NCBI RefSeq assembly: GCF_001941485.1
Contig: NZ_CP009247.1
Coordinates: forward strand, 496,001 to 560,000
DNA: 64,000 bases
Source of the DNA: Corynebacterium frankenforstense DSM 45800
GTDB lineage: Bacteria; Actinomycetota; Actinomycetes; Mycobacteriales; Mycobacteriaceae
Direction: 5' to 3'
Shown here: positions 28,501 to 36,527 of the stretch, piece after piece
Layout of the letters: the number at the start of each line of letters is the position of its first letter
Position numbering within the stretch: position 1 is the first letter of the stretch
Notes under the pieces: model-generated
What the model saw: only the letters and a program-made list of their open reading frames with translations
Told to the model about the DNA's origin: nothing
Databases searched by the model: none
Translations under genes and position numbers: made by a program

Positions 28501-29447
28501 GTCTCGAGCTGCGCCTGGCCGAGGCGATGGACTCGCTTTTGAACCGCAAGGCCCAGCAGAAACTGCCCGCCGCACCGGGGCGCGGGCTGACCGCCGACTG
28601 CGAGCCGGTGCTGTGGGCCGCGGCCAACACCCAGGACATCGGACACGTCACCGCCGTGACCGAGGCCTCCGGTCAGCCGCCGGTCGAGCCGCTGCGCGAG
28701 CTGCCGGAACTGCTCGACCGCGCGGCACTCGCCCCGGCGGCCGGCAGCCTGATCCCGCTGGGCGTGGGTGGGCCGCGGCTCACCACGCAGAGCTGGGACA
28801 CCACCGAGTGCGCGCACCTGGTCTGCGTCGGGTCCTCGGGATCCGGCAAGTCCACCATGCTGGCTGGGGTGCTCGCCGGGATCACGGAGCTCGGGCGCGA
28901 CGCAGCGCGCATCGTGCTGCTCGACCCGCGCCGCGCCCACCTCGGTGCGGTGGCCGAGGAGATGCTCGCCGCCTACGCCGCCAACAGCGCGGCGGTGCGC
29001 GGCGTACTCGCCGACACGGTGGTCACCCTGCGCGAGCGGCTGCCCGGTCAGGACATCACCCCGGCGCGCCTGGCCGCCCGCGACTGGTGGGCCGGGCCCG
29101 AGATCTTCCTGGTCGTCGACGACGCGGACCTCATCGACGACCACGAGTTCGCCGGGATCGTCGAGCTCCTGCCCCACGGCCGCGACATCGGGCTGCACCT
29201 GGTGCTCGCCCGCAAGGCCGGCGGCTTCTCGCGCGCGGCCTTCCGCCCGCTGCTCTCCGGGGTGCGCGACCAGAACCCCGCGGCGGTGGTCCTCGACTCC
29301 GACCGTGACGACGGCACCATCTTCGGCGTGAAACCCGCCGCCCGCGCGCCGGGCCGCGCGCAACTGGCCGGGGTCGGCGTACTCCAGGTCGCCGTCCCCG
29401 CCAAGAGCGCCGGGACCTCGGGCGCCGGGGGAGGTGAGCGGGCGTGA
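25548..29447 (+). CDS. eccC4: ESX-4 type VII secretion ATPase EccC (FtsK/SpoIIIE type)
   Basis: Motor and substrate receptor of type VII secretion. The 1,299-residue protein begins with an Ala/Pro-rich stretch containing a 15-residue duplication (APPAPPASAAQPEP repeats), two transmembrane helices (about residues 85-140), then three ATPase domains with Walker A motifs GATGSGKS (about 484), GGPKSGKTT (about 847) and GSSGSGKST (about 1093). The first has an intact Walker B (VIVVDEFSELL, about 592). A single-chain EccC is usual for ESX-4. A linker near residue 710 contains a 25-bp extended copy of the dispersed motif. Its GTGA stop region starts the next gene. Confidence 0.93.
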   Translation: MSTAIAPGDRHAPAAPPAPPASAAQPEPPAPPASAAQPEPPAPPAPFAPPERPRRRTVHPLTPGAREPAPPRPEGRLAAEAVPAADTPRPIALIRILLPLVMVAAMIGMVLLMVRMAGTVHPMMLILPVMLAMGFMGMFAPPQNRDPDETRRTYLRHLNELRRTALDNAAAQRAHEEHRHPAPGDLWALVPTDRLWERGAEDADALHVRLGTGPAPLCTPLEVGEQGAPEDLDPVCAVALRHTVRSVGTVPDLPVVLNLAAFGHLSVAGPGAGDQVRAIVAQLVFHHGPEAVGVEVRGDTTGWAWVKWLPHARAPHAAAFRVLVVDGITTTGTEDFLDDDSLTCVIEVGTGAPTALRTRARDEGLALTAADRLIAHTDGGREDLGVPDAMSPRAAATLARATASCRRPGHGRGAVANDLPALLGLDGPDGLGGAHPPRLWRDPPAERLTVPIGITRGSGPAVPVTLDLRESAEGGMGPHGLCIGATGSGKSELLRTLVVALAATHSPEQLNFVLVDFKGGATFLGLEELPHTSAVITNLQEEAVLVERMHDAISGELHRRQEVLRAAGGLSGVAEYEALRARRPGLEPLPALVIVVDEFSELLSAHPDFADLFVAVGRLGRSLHVHLLLASQRLEEGRLRGLDSHLSYRIGLRTFSAAESRQVLGVPDAHSLPRAPGAGLLRSGPEAITGFQAAYVSGPLPAAPEAPSIADAASVTRGRRRVRLFDGTDAGASVPGVTNAPVSGRKGVSAPGEEVLSAAGEGTVSGEAGERPTVLEAVVEAAVASADGRSAHRIWLPPLPERVELAGVVESPGPLQVAVGVIDRPYHQRQDPMILDFSVGDGHLAIAGGPKSGKTTALRTVVTALAATHTTTQIRCYIIDSGRDLATLARLPHVAGRAGRGEMERARRVLDEVTAVIEDHPGGSPAAHTFLVLDGWHTLSGELEDRLDQVARIVADGPAAGVHVLISTVRWPSLRPAIRDLISTRLELRLAEAMDSLLNRKAQQKLPAAPGRGLTADCEPVLWAAANTQDIGHVTAVTEASGQPPVEPLRELPELLDRAALAPAAGSLIPLGVGGPRLTTQSWDTTECAHLVCVGSSGSGKSTMLAGVLAGITELGRDAARIVLLDPRRAHLGAVAEEMLAAYAANSAAVRGVLADTVVTLRERLPGQDITPARLAARDWWAGPEIFLVVDDADLIDDHEFAGIVELLPHGRDIGLHLVLARKAGGFSRAAFRPLLSGVRDQNPAAVVLDSDRDDGTIFGVKPAARAPGRAQLAGVGVLQVAVPAKSAGTSGAGGGERA
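27671..27695 (+). repeat. Extended 25-bp dispersed-motif copy in eccC
   Basis: The GATTGCCGACGCCGC core continues as GTCCGTCACC, and matches the copy in alr (42733-42757) at 23 of 25 bases. It encodes IADAASVT in an eccC linker. Confidence 0.7.
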
Positions 29448-30493
29448 CGAACGCGATCGACCGGCTGGCGGACAGCCTGGACGGACAGGAACGGCGCGCC
29501 GACCGTGCGCTGACGGTGACCGTGACCGAGACCGCCACGATCTTCGACGGGCCGGACAGCATCTACCGCTACGACCTGCCGGCCTCCGGCATCACCGACG
29601 GATGGGCGGTGCCCGCCGTCGTCGACCAGGTCCGTCAGCTCTACCCGGAGCGCTGGCCCGAGGTCGAGGTCATCGTGGACGCCGCCGAGCCCGCCGCCGA
29701 GATCCTCGTGCGCGCCCTGGTGGCCAAGGGGGTGGGGGCCTACCCGGCCGACGCCCTGCGTGAGCACCCGCTTCCCGAGCCGCTCGAGCCTGCGGACCGT
29801 CCCGGGCCGTTGCGCGGTGGGGACGGTCCTCGCCCTGGTGTCTTTCACTTCGTGCTCGTCGCGGTGGTCCTGCTGGTCGCGGCGCTGTCGTGGTGGGCGA
29901 TCCGGGTGACAACCTCACCCCAAGACCAATCGGCGTCGGGCGCCGACGACGCCCCGGCCGCCGCCGGCGGCGTGGGCGACGCGGACGCGCCCGGGGCCGG
30001 GGGAGCGGGCGGTGACGGCTCCGGGCGGGCCTCCGGCACCGGCGGCGACGGTCCGGGCTCGGGTATCGACGGGCAGGTCGTGGTCCACGAGCTGGACACG
30101 GTGCGTCTGGCCACCCCGCCGGGATTCCGCGCCGAGTCCGTCGACGGCGGCTGGATCCTGCGCGGGCCGGACCCGGACCTGCGGGTGCACGTCGCCGCGG
30201 CACCGCTGCACGGCGTGGCCGGCTCCCGCGTGCTCGAGGAGGTCTCCCGCGAGGTCGACGCTGACCCGGTGCTGCACCCGCAGGACGCCGCGGCCGCGGC
30301 ATCCGAGGCGCCCGAAGGTGCGGTGGCCTACCGGGAGGACCCCGGTGACGGCTCGGAGACGAACTGGCTGAGCTGGGTCGCCCACGACACGCAACTGTCG
30401 GTCGGGTGCCAGACGCGCACGGCCCCGGCGGCGACGCAGCGCGCGGCCTGCGGGGTCGTCACCGGTTCCCTGGAGGTCTACGTCGCCGAGTGA
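29444..30493 (+). CDS. Type VII secretion-associated protein (Rv3446c-like)
   Basis: The 349-residue protein lies directly after eccC, overlapping by 4 bp (GTGA), as the Rv3446c gene follows eccC4 in M. tuberculosis. It has a short cytoplasmic domain (about residues 1-125), one transmembrane helix (FHFVLVAVVLLVAALSWWAIRV, about 130-151), a Gly/Ala/Asp-rich linker and an extracytoplasmic domain (about 205-349). The architecture fits the family of type VII secretion-associated membrane proteins; its biochemical role is unknown. Confidence 0.8.
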   Translation: MTNAIDRLADSLDGQERRADRALTVTVTETATIFDGPDSIYRYDLPASGITDGWAVPAVVDQVRQLYPERWPEVEVIVDAAEPAAEILVRALVAKGVGAYPADALREHPLPEPLEPADRPGPLRGGDGPRPGVFHFVLVAVVLLVAALSWWAIRVTTSPQDQSASGADDAPAAAGGVGDADAPGAGGAGGDGSGRASGTGGDGPGSGIDGQVVVHELDTVRLATPPGFRAESVDGGWILRGPDPDLRVHVAAAPLHGVAGSRVLEEVSREVDADPVLHPQDAAAAASEAPEGAVAYREDPGDGSETNWLSWVAHDTQLSVGCQTRTAPAATQRAACGVVTGSLEVYVAE

Positions 30494-30544
30494 ACGGGAG
30501 CTGAACGTTTTGCCGTTCAAGTCACCTGTAAGACAGTTCTTATC

Positions 30545-30550
30545 TATCCT
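30545..30550 (+). promoter_or_regulatory. -10 element for a leaderless mRNA
   Basis: TATCCT ends seven bases before the ATG at 30558, in an AT-richer patch (30530-30556). Confidence 0.55.
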
Positions 30551-30557
30551 TACGGCC

Positions 30558-31184
30558 ATGAAGAACTCTCTGCGCGCCGGCGTCGTGGCCTGCACCCTCG
30601 TCGCCGGACTCTCCACGCCCGTTGCCAACGCCGACATCATCGACGACGCCCTCTCCGCCCTGCCCGACGGTCCCATCACCTGCGAGCAGGCCTCGAAGTA
30701 CTGGACCAACACCGCCGACTACAACCAGAAGGTCACCATGGCGCGCATTGCAGCCAGGTTCGACCCCCGCGGCCCGCAGATCCTCGAGGCGCTCGAGCGC
30801 GTCGACGAGGCGGCCAACCGTTGCGGCCTCAAGGACGGCAGCGGCCCGCCCAAGGACGACGAGGACGACCAGGGTGGCGAGGACGGCCAGGATGACCAGA
30901 ACGGCAACGACGGCCAGGATGGCCAGGACGGTCAGGATGACCAGAACGGCAACGACGGCCAGGATGGCCAGGACAGTCAGGATGGCCAGAACGGCAACGA
31001 CGGCCAGGACGGCGAGGACGGTCAGGACGACCAGGACGCTCCCGTTGAGCAGGGTTCGTCGCTGAGCAGCTCGGGGGATTCGCCCGTCAAGGTCTACATC
31101 CCGGGGCTCGACCAGTGGATCACCCTGCCGGACCTCTTCTCCATGGTCCGGGACTTCTTCGGTCGCTTCGGCAGCTCCAGCTAG
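30558..31184 (+). CDS. Secreted acidic Gly-Gln-Asp repeat protein
   Basis: A 208-residue exported protein with a Sec signal peptide (about residues 1-28, ending VANA), a small helical domain with two cysteines (TCEQ; NRCGL, about 29-95), a collagen-like but not Gly-X-Y tract of Gly, Asp, Gln and Asn (about 103-160, 15-residue period) and a C-terminal segment KVYIPGLDQWITLPDLFSMVRDFFGRFGSSS. I do not recognise the family. The gene sits inside the ESX-4 locus between the Rv3446c-like gene and esxU, and probably has its own leaderless transcript. A surface or matrix role is a guess. Confidence 0.75.
   Translation: MKNSLRAGVVACTLVAGLSTPVANADIIDDALSALPDGPITCEQASKYWTNTADYNQKVTMARIAARFDPRGPQILEALERVDEAANRCGLKDGSGPPKDDEDDQGGEDGQDDQNGNDGQDGQDGQDDQNGNDGQDGQDSQDGQNGNDGQDGEDGQDDQDAPVEQGSSLSSSGDSPVKVYIPGLDQWITLPDLFSMVRDFFGRFGSSS
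30888..31037 (+). repeat. 45-bp tandem coding repeats
   Basis: A unit starting caggatgaccagaacggcaa repeats at 30888 and 30933 with one difference over about 50 bp; degenerate copies continue to 31037. It encodes the Gly-Gln-Asp-Asn tract. Such repeats can vary in copy number between strains. Confidence 0.85.
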
Positions 31185-31431
31185 TCCCTCTCCCCGCCCC
31201 GGACCCGCCTCCCGGGCGGCTCTGTCGCATGCCTTCGGAGCCTGCCGCAGACCTCCCGGCTCGCCCGGTTATCCGGCCCGACCCGCTGTCGGCCCGACCC
31301 GCTGTCGGTCCGGCCCGACCGGCTGGCCGACCCGCCGGCTGTCCTGCCGGCCGACCTTCTGACCCGGTCGCGCCGGGGACTGCTCCCCGAACACACCACG
31401 TGGCCGGCCCCGTGCTGGATACGCTCAAGCC
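31185..31431. other. Gene-free spacer with short C/G-rich repeats
   Basis: A 247-bp spacer with repeated elements such as cccgctgtcgg (31278 and 31298) and variants of ggcccgacc. No terminator or ORF was recognised. The last bases (TACGCT, 31420-31425) are a -10 hexamer for the next gene, six bases before its ATG. Confidence 0.5.
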
Positions 31432-32496
31432 ATGACGTGGTACAGCGACGACGAATGGGCTCGTATCCAGGCTGAACGCGAGGAGAAGCGGCGGTTCTGG
31501 GAGGAGAAGGAACAGGAGTTCGCCCGCGCCGCAGACATCAAGCGCGGACTCATCGCGGAGATGGAGCAACTGGTTCACCGCGCCGGGGAGAAGGGGATCT
31601 CCCTCGAGACCAGGCGCCTCACCGAGAGGTTCAAGGCCGCGGGGTTCGCCGGCAAGGAGGTCAACAACGACCTGGGCGACCAGTTCTACTCCGCACGCGA
31701 CCGTGTCTATGAGTGCCGCAACGAGCACTTCGACCAGCTCAAGGCGGAGTGGTCGCGCACGGCCGACGAGCGCCGCGAGCTGATCCGTCAGCTCGAGGGG
31801 GTCATCCAGATGCGCGACTACTCCCGGCAGGCGCGCGACCGGGTCAAGGAGATCCACGTCCACTGGAAGGCGGTCGGCTACTCGGGCAAGGAGACCAAGG
31901 AGCTCAACGACCGCTACTACGCCCTGCGCGGGGACTACTACGCCCTGTCCAACCAGCACTGGGAGGACTGGAACAACCGCGCCCGGACGACGACCACTTA
32001 CGCCGAGGAACTGGTGGGCAAGATGACCACCTTCGCCGAGCTGCCCGACCCCGCCAGCGCCTCCGGTGAGGTGCACCAGCTGATCGCGACGTTCAGGGCG
32101 CTCGACGGCCCGATGAAGAAGGCCGACCGGAAGCGCATCAACCGGGACTTCTGGGCCGCCAAGGACCGCTTCTACGCGCGCCGGGACCTGCAGAAGTCCC
32201 ACCCCGAGCGGTTCACCCGCGGCGAGCGCACCACCGAGGCCGACCGCCGATTCGGCCGGCGCGGCCCCGACAACCACGACGAGGCCAGGGCGCACCTCGA
32301 CGCCGCGCTCTCCGACGCCCGCGCCCGCCTCGCCGATGCGCGCGACCACCACGAGTCCGTCGCACGGAGCATGCACGGACAGCCCTGGGTCTTCAACGGC
32401 GACGCGGACGCCCGGCTGCGCGACGCGGCGACGCGGGTGCGCATCGCGGAGCGGAAGGTGTGGGACCTGGAGGACCGCCTCCGCCGGATGTACTGA
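31432..32496 (+). CDS. Cytoplasmic helical protein with DUF349-like repeats
   Basis: A 354-residue, strongly charged, all-helical protein without signal or membrane segments. Three repeated modules resemble DUF349: TERFKAAGFAGKEVNNDLGDQFYSARDRVYECRNEHFDQ, HWKAVGYSGKETKELNDRYYALRGDYYALSNQHWEDW and FRALDGPMKKADRKRINRDFWAAKDRFYARR. The C-terminal third is a coiled coil. DUF349 proteins have been connected to translation or nucleic-acid stress, but no function can be stated here. Probably leaderless: TACGCT ends six bases before the ATG and there is no Shine-Dalgarno. Confidence 0.7.
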   Translation: MTWYSDDEWARIQAEREEKRRFWEEKEQEFARAADIKRGLIAEMEQLVHRAGEKGISLETRRLTERFKAAGFAGKEVNNDLGDQFYSARDRVYECRNEHFDQLKAEWSRTADERRELIRQLEGVIQMRDYSRQARDRVKEIHVHWKAVGYSGKETKELNDRYYALRGDYYALSNQHWEDWNNRARTTTTYAEELVGKMTTFAELPDPASASGEVHQLIATFRALDGPMKKADRKRINRDFWAAKDRFYARRDLQKSHPERFTRGERTTEADRRFGRRGPDNHDEARAHLDAALSDARARLADARDHHESVARSMHGQPWVFNGDADARLRDAATRVRIAERKVWDLEDRLRRMY

Positions 32497-32688
32497 GCCG
32501 CGCCGGGGGGCCGCACGCACGCGCCGGCGGAGGAGAACCGCGGAAGAGGACCACAGAGGCGAACCGCGGAAGAGAAATTCGGCGGGCGGGGAACCGGACA
32601 GGGGGTCCGGACAGTCGAACTAGATGTGTGGGAAAGCAGGCGGGCCGCCCGGCCGCCGCCCGCACCGACAACTCGAGGGGGAGAGAAC

Positions 32689-33003
32689 ATGTCCGGACAG
32701 TTCAGTACCGATTCCGAGGTCATGCAGTCCACGGCCAACCGCGTGGACGGCACCAACAGCGAGGTCCGTGGGGAACTTGACCGACTGCGGGGCACCGTCG
32801 ACGGGGTGCGGGCGTCCTGGAAGGGCGAGGCGCAGCGCAGCTTCGACCAGCTGATGGCGCGCTGGGACACCGCCGCACGGGACCTGCAGGACGCCCTGCG
32901 CACCATCAGCGACACGATCCGCGGCAACGCCCGCAGCTTCGACGACACCGAGACCCAGAACGCCGGCGACCTCAAGAGCGCCGGTGCGGGCCTGCCGATC
33001 TAG
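32689..33003 (+). CDS. esxU: WXG100 protein EsxU (ESX-4)
   Basis: A small helical-hairpin substrate of type VII secretion; 104 residues with the WXG turn as SWKG near residue 44. After the second helix comes SFDDTE, a Phe version of the usual Yxxx(D/E) secretion signal. With the next gene it forms the expected heterodimer pair. In M. tuberculosis esxU and esxT precede rplM in the same order, which is the basis for the name. Ribosome-binding site GAGGGGGAGAGA. The 192 bp before it holds no other gene. Confidence 0.85.
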   Translation: MSGQFSTDSEVMQSTANRVDGTNSEVRGELDRLRGTVDGVRASWKGEAQRSFDQLMARWDTAARDLQDALRTISDTIRGNARSFDDTETQNAGDLKSAGAGLPI

Positions 33004-33063
33004 CACGGGCCTCAGCCACAGACCGCACGGGAAAACAGGAACACACAGGGGGACAAGACCACC

Positions 33064-33354
33064 ATGACCGACATCCAGTACCAGTTCGGTGCCATCTCCG
33101 CGGCGTCCGCGGACATCACCGCCACCAGCGGCCGCATCTCCGGACAGCTGGCGACGCTCAAGTCCGACGTCGCCCCGATGGCCGCCATCTGGGAGGGCGA
33201 CGCCGCCGTCGCCTGGAACGAGGCGCAGAACAAGTGGGACAACGCCGCCGCCGAGCTCAACGAGGTCCTCCGGACCGTGGCCCGCGTCGTCGACACCGGC
33301 AACGACAACATGTCCAACACCAACCGCGCCGCCGCGGCCGCCTGGGGCAACTGA
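33064..33354 (+). CDS. esxT: WXG100 protein EsxT (ESX-4)
   Basis: A 96-residue helical hairpin with IWEG near residue 43, typical of ESAT-6-like proteins, without a clear Yxxx(D/E) tail (ends NRAAAAAWGN); usually only one partner of the dimer carries the signal. It is separated from esxU by 60 bp and preceded by ACAGGGGGAC. It is the last gene of the ESX-4 locus before rplM. Confidence 0.85.
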   Translation: MTDIQYQFGAISAASADITATSGRISGQLATLKSDVAPMAAIWEGDAAVAWNEAQNKWDNAAAELNEVLRTVARVVDTGNDNMSNTNRAAAAAWGN

Positions 33355-33483
33355 CCCACGGGTGAAGCACCGGCGCCGACCGGTCCGCCGTACGCGGCGC
33401 GCATGCGCCACGTGCACACGACGACCGGCGGGCGGCTCGGGCGCGGGGCGGGGAGTGGGCACGAACCGCCGACGGCGACCGAC

Positions 33484-33498
33484 GCGGCGTCGGAAAGC
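33484..33498 (-). repeat. Dispersed 15-bp motif, exact copy before rplM
   Basis: On the minus strand this reads GCTTTCCGACGCCGC and continues GTCGGTCGCC, the same extension as the alr copy with one change. Confidence 0.7.
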
Positions 33499-33525
33499 AG
33501 GGGAACGACGGCACTAGCCGGCCGG

Positions 33526-33562
33526 GGCCGGGCGACGGGAACCACCCGTCACCCGGCCCTCA
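33526..33562 (+). terminator. Terminator of the esxU-esxT operon
   Basis: A 14-base inverted repeat (ggccgggcgacggg / cccgtcacccggcc, one mismatch, five-base loop), with TTTT about ten bases downstream. The 382-bp gap from 33355 to 33736 also holds an exact minus-strand dispersed-motif copy (33484-33498) and the rplM promoter. Confidence 0.6.
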
Positions 33563-33570
33563 CACGCGTT

Positions 33571-33600
33571 TTGCCTTGACCGCCACCGGGCGGGTATCGT
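33571..33600 (+). promoter_or_regulatory. Candidate rplM promoter
   Basis: TTGCCT (33571-33576), an 18-bp spacer and TATCGT (33595-33600). It would give a leader of about 130 nt before the rplM GTG. Confidence 0.45.
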
Positions 33601-33736
33601 TTCCGGTCTGTGTGCCGTGCCTCCCGGGAAACCGGGGGCGCGACTGCCCCGGGTCTCCACCGGCCGCCGAGGCATCCCGTTCACGGGCGCACCAGCTTGG
33701 CCGGCAGCCCCAAGACAGACTTTCAAGGAGTCATCA

Positions 33737-34180
33737 GTGTCTACATTCCACCCGAAGAGCGGTGACGTCACGCGCAAGTGGTACGTCATCGACGCCACGG
33801 ACGTGGTTCTGGGACGCCTTGCCACCCACGCGGCGAACCTGCTGCGTGGCAAGGGCAAGCCGTACTTCGCCCCGAACGTCGACTGCGGCGACCACGTCAT
33901 CATCATCAACGCGGACAAGGTTGCGGTCAGCACCAAGAAGCGTCAGCGCGAGATGCGCTACCGTCACTCGGGCTACCCGGGTGGCCTGAAGGCCATGACC
34001 CTCGGTCGCGCCCTCGACGAGTACCCCGAGAAGACCGTGGAGAAGGCTGTCAAGGGCATGCTGCCCCACAACAAGCTCTCCCGCCAGTCCGTGAAGAAGC
34101 TGCACGTCTTCGCCGGTTCCGAGCACCCCTACGCCGGCCAGCAGCCCGAGTCCTACGAGATCAAGGTGGTGTCCCAGTGA
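33737..34180 (+). CDS. rplM: 50S ribosomal protein L13
   Basis: Early-assembly large-subunit protein. It is 147 residues, with [29 protein letters not shown] at the start and KMLP-type motif [26 protein letters not shown]. The GTG at 33737 follows TCAAGGAGTCATCA; the longer upstream frame is not L13. It overlaps rpsI by 4 bp. Confidence 0.96.
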   Translation: MSTFHPKSGDVTRKWYVIDATDVVLGRLATHAANLLRGKGKPYFAPNVDCGDHVIIINADKVAVSTKKRQREMRYRHSGYPGGLKAMTLGRALDEYPEKTVEKAVKGMLPHNKLSRQSVKKLHVFAGSEHPYAGQQPESYEIKVVSQ

Positions 34181-34731
34181 CGGAGCCGATCAACAACACC
34201 GAGAACACCGAGAACGTGGCTGACGCCGAGGACCTGGCCGCCGCCGCGGCCGCGACCGAGGAGTTCACCAACACCATCGGTGACGCCGTCGCGACCGACA
34301 CCGAGGCCGAGGGCGACGTCGTCGCCGAGCAGCCCGCGGGTGTCGACGGCCCGATCCAGACCGTCGGCCGTCGTAAGCGCGCCATCGTGCGTGTGAAGAT
34401 GCAGCCGGGCACCGGTGCGATCTCCTGCAACGGCCGCTCCCTCGAGGAGTACTTCCCGAACAAGATCCACCAGCAGCTCATCCTGGGCCCGCTGACCCTC
34501 CTCGAGCGCGAGGGCCAGTTCGACATCCAGGCCAACCTCTCCGGTGGCGGCCCCACCGGTCAGGCCGGCGCGTTCCGCCTCGCCATCGCGCGTGCGCTGA
34601 ACCTGTACAACCCGGGTGACCGCTCGGCCCTGAAGAAGGCCGGCTTCCTCACCCGTGACGCCCGTGCCGTCGAGCGCAAGAAGGCCGGTCTGCACAAGGC
34701 CCGCCGCGCCCCGCAGTACTCCAAGCGCTAA
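34177..34731 (+). CDS. rpsI: 30S ribosomal protein S9 with acidic N-terminal extension
   Basis: The C-terminal Arg/Lys tail of S9 contacts P-site tRNA. The 184-residue protein carries about 55 extra acidic residues ([25 protein letters not shown]...) before the conserved domain ([17 protein letters not shown]...[17 protein letters not shown]). Such extensions occur in corynebacterial S9. The GTG start overlaps the rplM stop. Confidence 0.95.
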   Translation: MTEPINNTENTENVADAEDLAAAAAATEEFTNTIGDAVATDTEAEGDVVAEQPAGVDGPIQTVGRRKRAIVRVKMQPGTGAISCNGRSLEEYFPNKIHQQLILGPLTLLEREGQFDIQANLSGGGPTGQAGAFRLAIARALNLYNPGDRSALKKAGFLTRDARAVERKKAGLHKARRAPQYSKR

Positions 34732-34752
34732 ACCTTCCCGGTTTCGCTTGCC

Positions 34753-34787
34753 GACGCCGCCGTCTCCCGCCCGGGAGCGGCGGCGTC
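34753..34787 (+). terminator. Hairpin after rpsI
   Basis: A 10-bp stem (gacgccgccg / cggcggcgtc) enclosing an inner inverted repeat (ctcccg / cgggag), giving a long near-continuous helix but no T-run. The left arm overlaps a dispersed-motif copy (34746-34760). The rest of the 292-bp gap contains a minus-strand copy (34955-34969) and the glmM promoter. Confidence 0.5.
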
Positions 34788-35010
34788 GCCGTCTGTCGGG
34801 GGAGGTGCGGCCTCACGGCCGCACTGGACGCGTTGCACGCACCGCAGAACAGCGCACGCCGCCGCACTGCTGCGCCGTGTCGCCGCACGGCCGCTGCTGC
34901 GTCGCGGCGCCCACGCCCGCGCCCACGGCGCGGTGCGCTGCACGGGTGCGGGCGCGGGCGTCGTCAAGCCACGCCGTGGGCCTGCACCGGGGACGGGGGA
35001 CACCGGCAGG

Positions 35011-35016
35011 CATAAT
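35011..35016 (+). promoter_or_regulatory. -10 element for leaderless glmM mRNA
   Basis: CATAAT (one change from TATAAT) ends seven bases before the ATG at 35024. Confidence 0.5.
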
Positions 35017-35023
35017 GGGGTCC

Positions 35024-36367
35024 ATGACACGACTCTTCGGAACTGACGGCGTGCGTGGTCAGGCGAACACCGTGCTGACCGCCCCGCTCGCCCTCAAGCT
35101 GGGTGCGGCGGCAGCGCAGGTGCTCACCGCGGACCTGCCCTCGCACAAGAAGCGGCCGACCGCGATCATCGGCCGCGACCCGCGCGTGTCCGGCGAGATG
35201 CTCGCCGCGGCGCTCTCGGCGGGCCTGGCCTCCCGTGGCGTGGAGGTCCTGCGCGTCGGCGTGCTGCCGACCCCGGCGCTGGCCTACCTGACCGACGACT
35301 ACGGCGCCGACATCGGCGTGATGGTCTCCGCCTCGCACAACCCCATGCCGGACAACGGCATCAAGTTCTTCTCCGCCGGCGGGCGCAAGCTGCCCGACGC
35401 CGTCGAGGACGAGATCGAGCGCGCCATGGCCGACCTGCCCGAGACCGGGCCGACCGGCACCGGGGTGGGCCGCATCATCGAGGAGGCCCCCGACGCCGAG
35501 GAACGCTACCTCAACCACCTGCGCGAGGCCGTGCGCACCGACCTCAGCGGCATCAAGGTCGTCGTCGACACCGCCAACGGCGCGGCCTCCGTGGTCGCCC
35601 CGACGGCCTACGCGGCCGCCGGTGCGGAGGTCACGCCGATCTTCAACACGCCGAACGCCTACAACATCAACGACAACTGCGGCTCGACCCACATCGAGCA
35701 GGTCCAACGCGCCGTCGTCGAGCAGGGTGCCGACCTGGGCCTGGCCCACGACGGCGACGCCGACCGCTGCCTGGCCGTGGACGCCGAGGGCAACGTCGTC
35801 GACGGCGACCAGATCATGGCCATCCTCGCCGTCGGCATGAAGGAGCGCAACGACCTGCGCGACAACAAGCTCGTCGCCACGGTGATGAGCAACCTGGGGC
35901 TGAAGCTGGCGATGGCCGAGCAGGGCATCGACATCGTGCCCACCAAGGTCGGCGACCGCTACGTGCTCGAGGAGCTGCAGCACCTCGACCTCTCGCTGGG
36001 CGGCGAGCAGTCCGGCCACGTGATCATCCCCGAGCACTGCTCCACCGGCGACGGCACGCTGACCGGGCTCTCGGTCATGGCGCGCATGGCCGAGACCGGG
36101 AAGTCGCTCAAGGAGCTCGCCGCCGTGATGACGGTGCTGCCGCAGGTGCTGGTCAATGTGCCCGTGGCCGACAAGACCTCGATCGCCGGGGACCCCTCGG
36201 TGGTCGCCGCGATCGCCGAGGCCGAGGAGGAGCTCGGCGACACCGGCCGGGTGCTGTTGCGCCCCTCGGGCACCGAGGAGCTCTTCCGCGTGATGGTCGA
36301 GGCGCCCGAGGAGGCCGTCGCCCGGCGCGTCGCCGGCCGGCTGGCCGCGGTGGTCACCGCCGTCTGA
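35024..36367 (+). CDS. glmM: Phosphoglucosamine mutase
   Basis: Converts glucosamine-6-phosphate to glucosamine-1-phosphate for UDP-GlcNAc, and hence for peptidoglycan. The 447-residue protein has the phosphoserine loop [19 protein letters not shown] (Ser near residue 103), the metal loop [11 protein letters not shown] and the sugar-binding GEQSGH, with [15 protein letters not shown] at the phosphate site. The start [12 protein letters not shown] at 35024 is the family start; the long upstream frame is a shadow. glmS follows about 3.4 kb downstream. Confidence 0.96.
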   Translation: MTRLFGTDGVRGQANTVLTAPLALKLGAAAAQVLTADLPSHKKRPTAIIGRDPRVSGEMLAAALSAGLASRGVEVLRVGVLPTPALAYLTDDYGADIGVMVSASHNPMPDNGIKFFSAGGRKLPDAVEDEIERAMADLPETGPTGTGVGRIIEEAPDAEERYLNHLREAVRTDLSGIKVVVDTANGAASVVAPTAYAAAGAEVTPIFNTPNAYNINDNCGSTHIEQVQRAVVEQGADLGLAHDGDADRCLAVDAEGNVVDGDQIMAILAVGMKERNDLRDNKLVATVMSNLGLKLAMAEQGIDIVPTKVGDRYVLEELQHLDLSLGGEQSGHVIIPEHCSTGDGTLTGLSVMARMAETGKSLKELAAVMTVLPQVLVNVPVADKTSIAGDPSVVAAIAEAEEELGDTGRVLLRPSGTEELFRVMVEAPEEAVARRVAGRLAAVVTAV

Positions 36368-36527
36368 CGCCGGGGACCCGGGTGCGCGCGGTTCTGCGCG
36401 CGTGCGGGTCCGCGGGCCTTTGATCTGCGGTTTCCCGTGTCCTTCGCGGAATCGGGAACCGGAACCCCCTTCTGACGGGTCGAACAGTGGTGTAAGCCAG
36501 TTAGCCGTTCCAGGAGGGGGATCGCCC

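Noticed and set aside
22752..29363. A 2,203-codon open frame on the minus strand spanning mycP and the whole antisense of eccC
   Set aside because: Only its last 430 codons (mycP) look like protein. The rest is Arg/Gly/Ala-rich shadow of eccC, produced by the GC-rich third codon position, and overlaps the real eccD in another frame.
30888..31037. Regular repeats that could suggest a CRISPR array
   Set aside because: They are in frame, have no unique spacers and encode a repetitive peptide tract.
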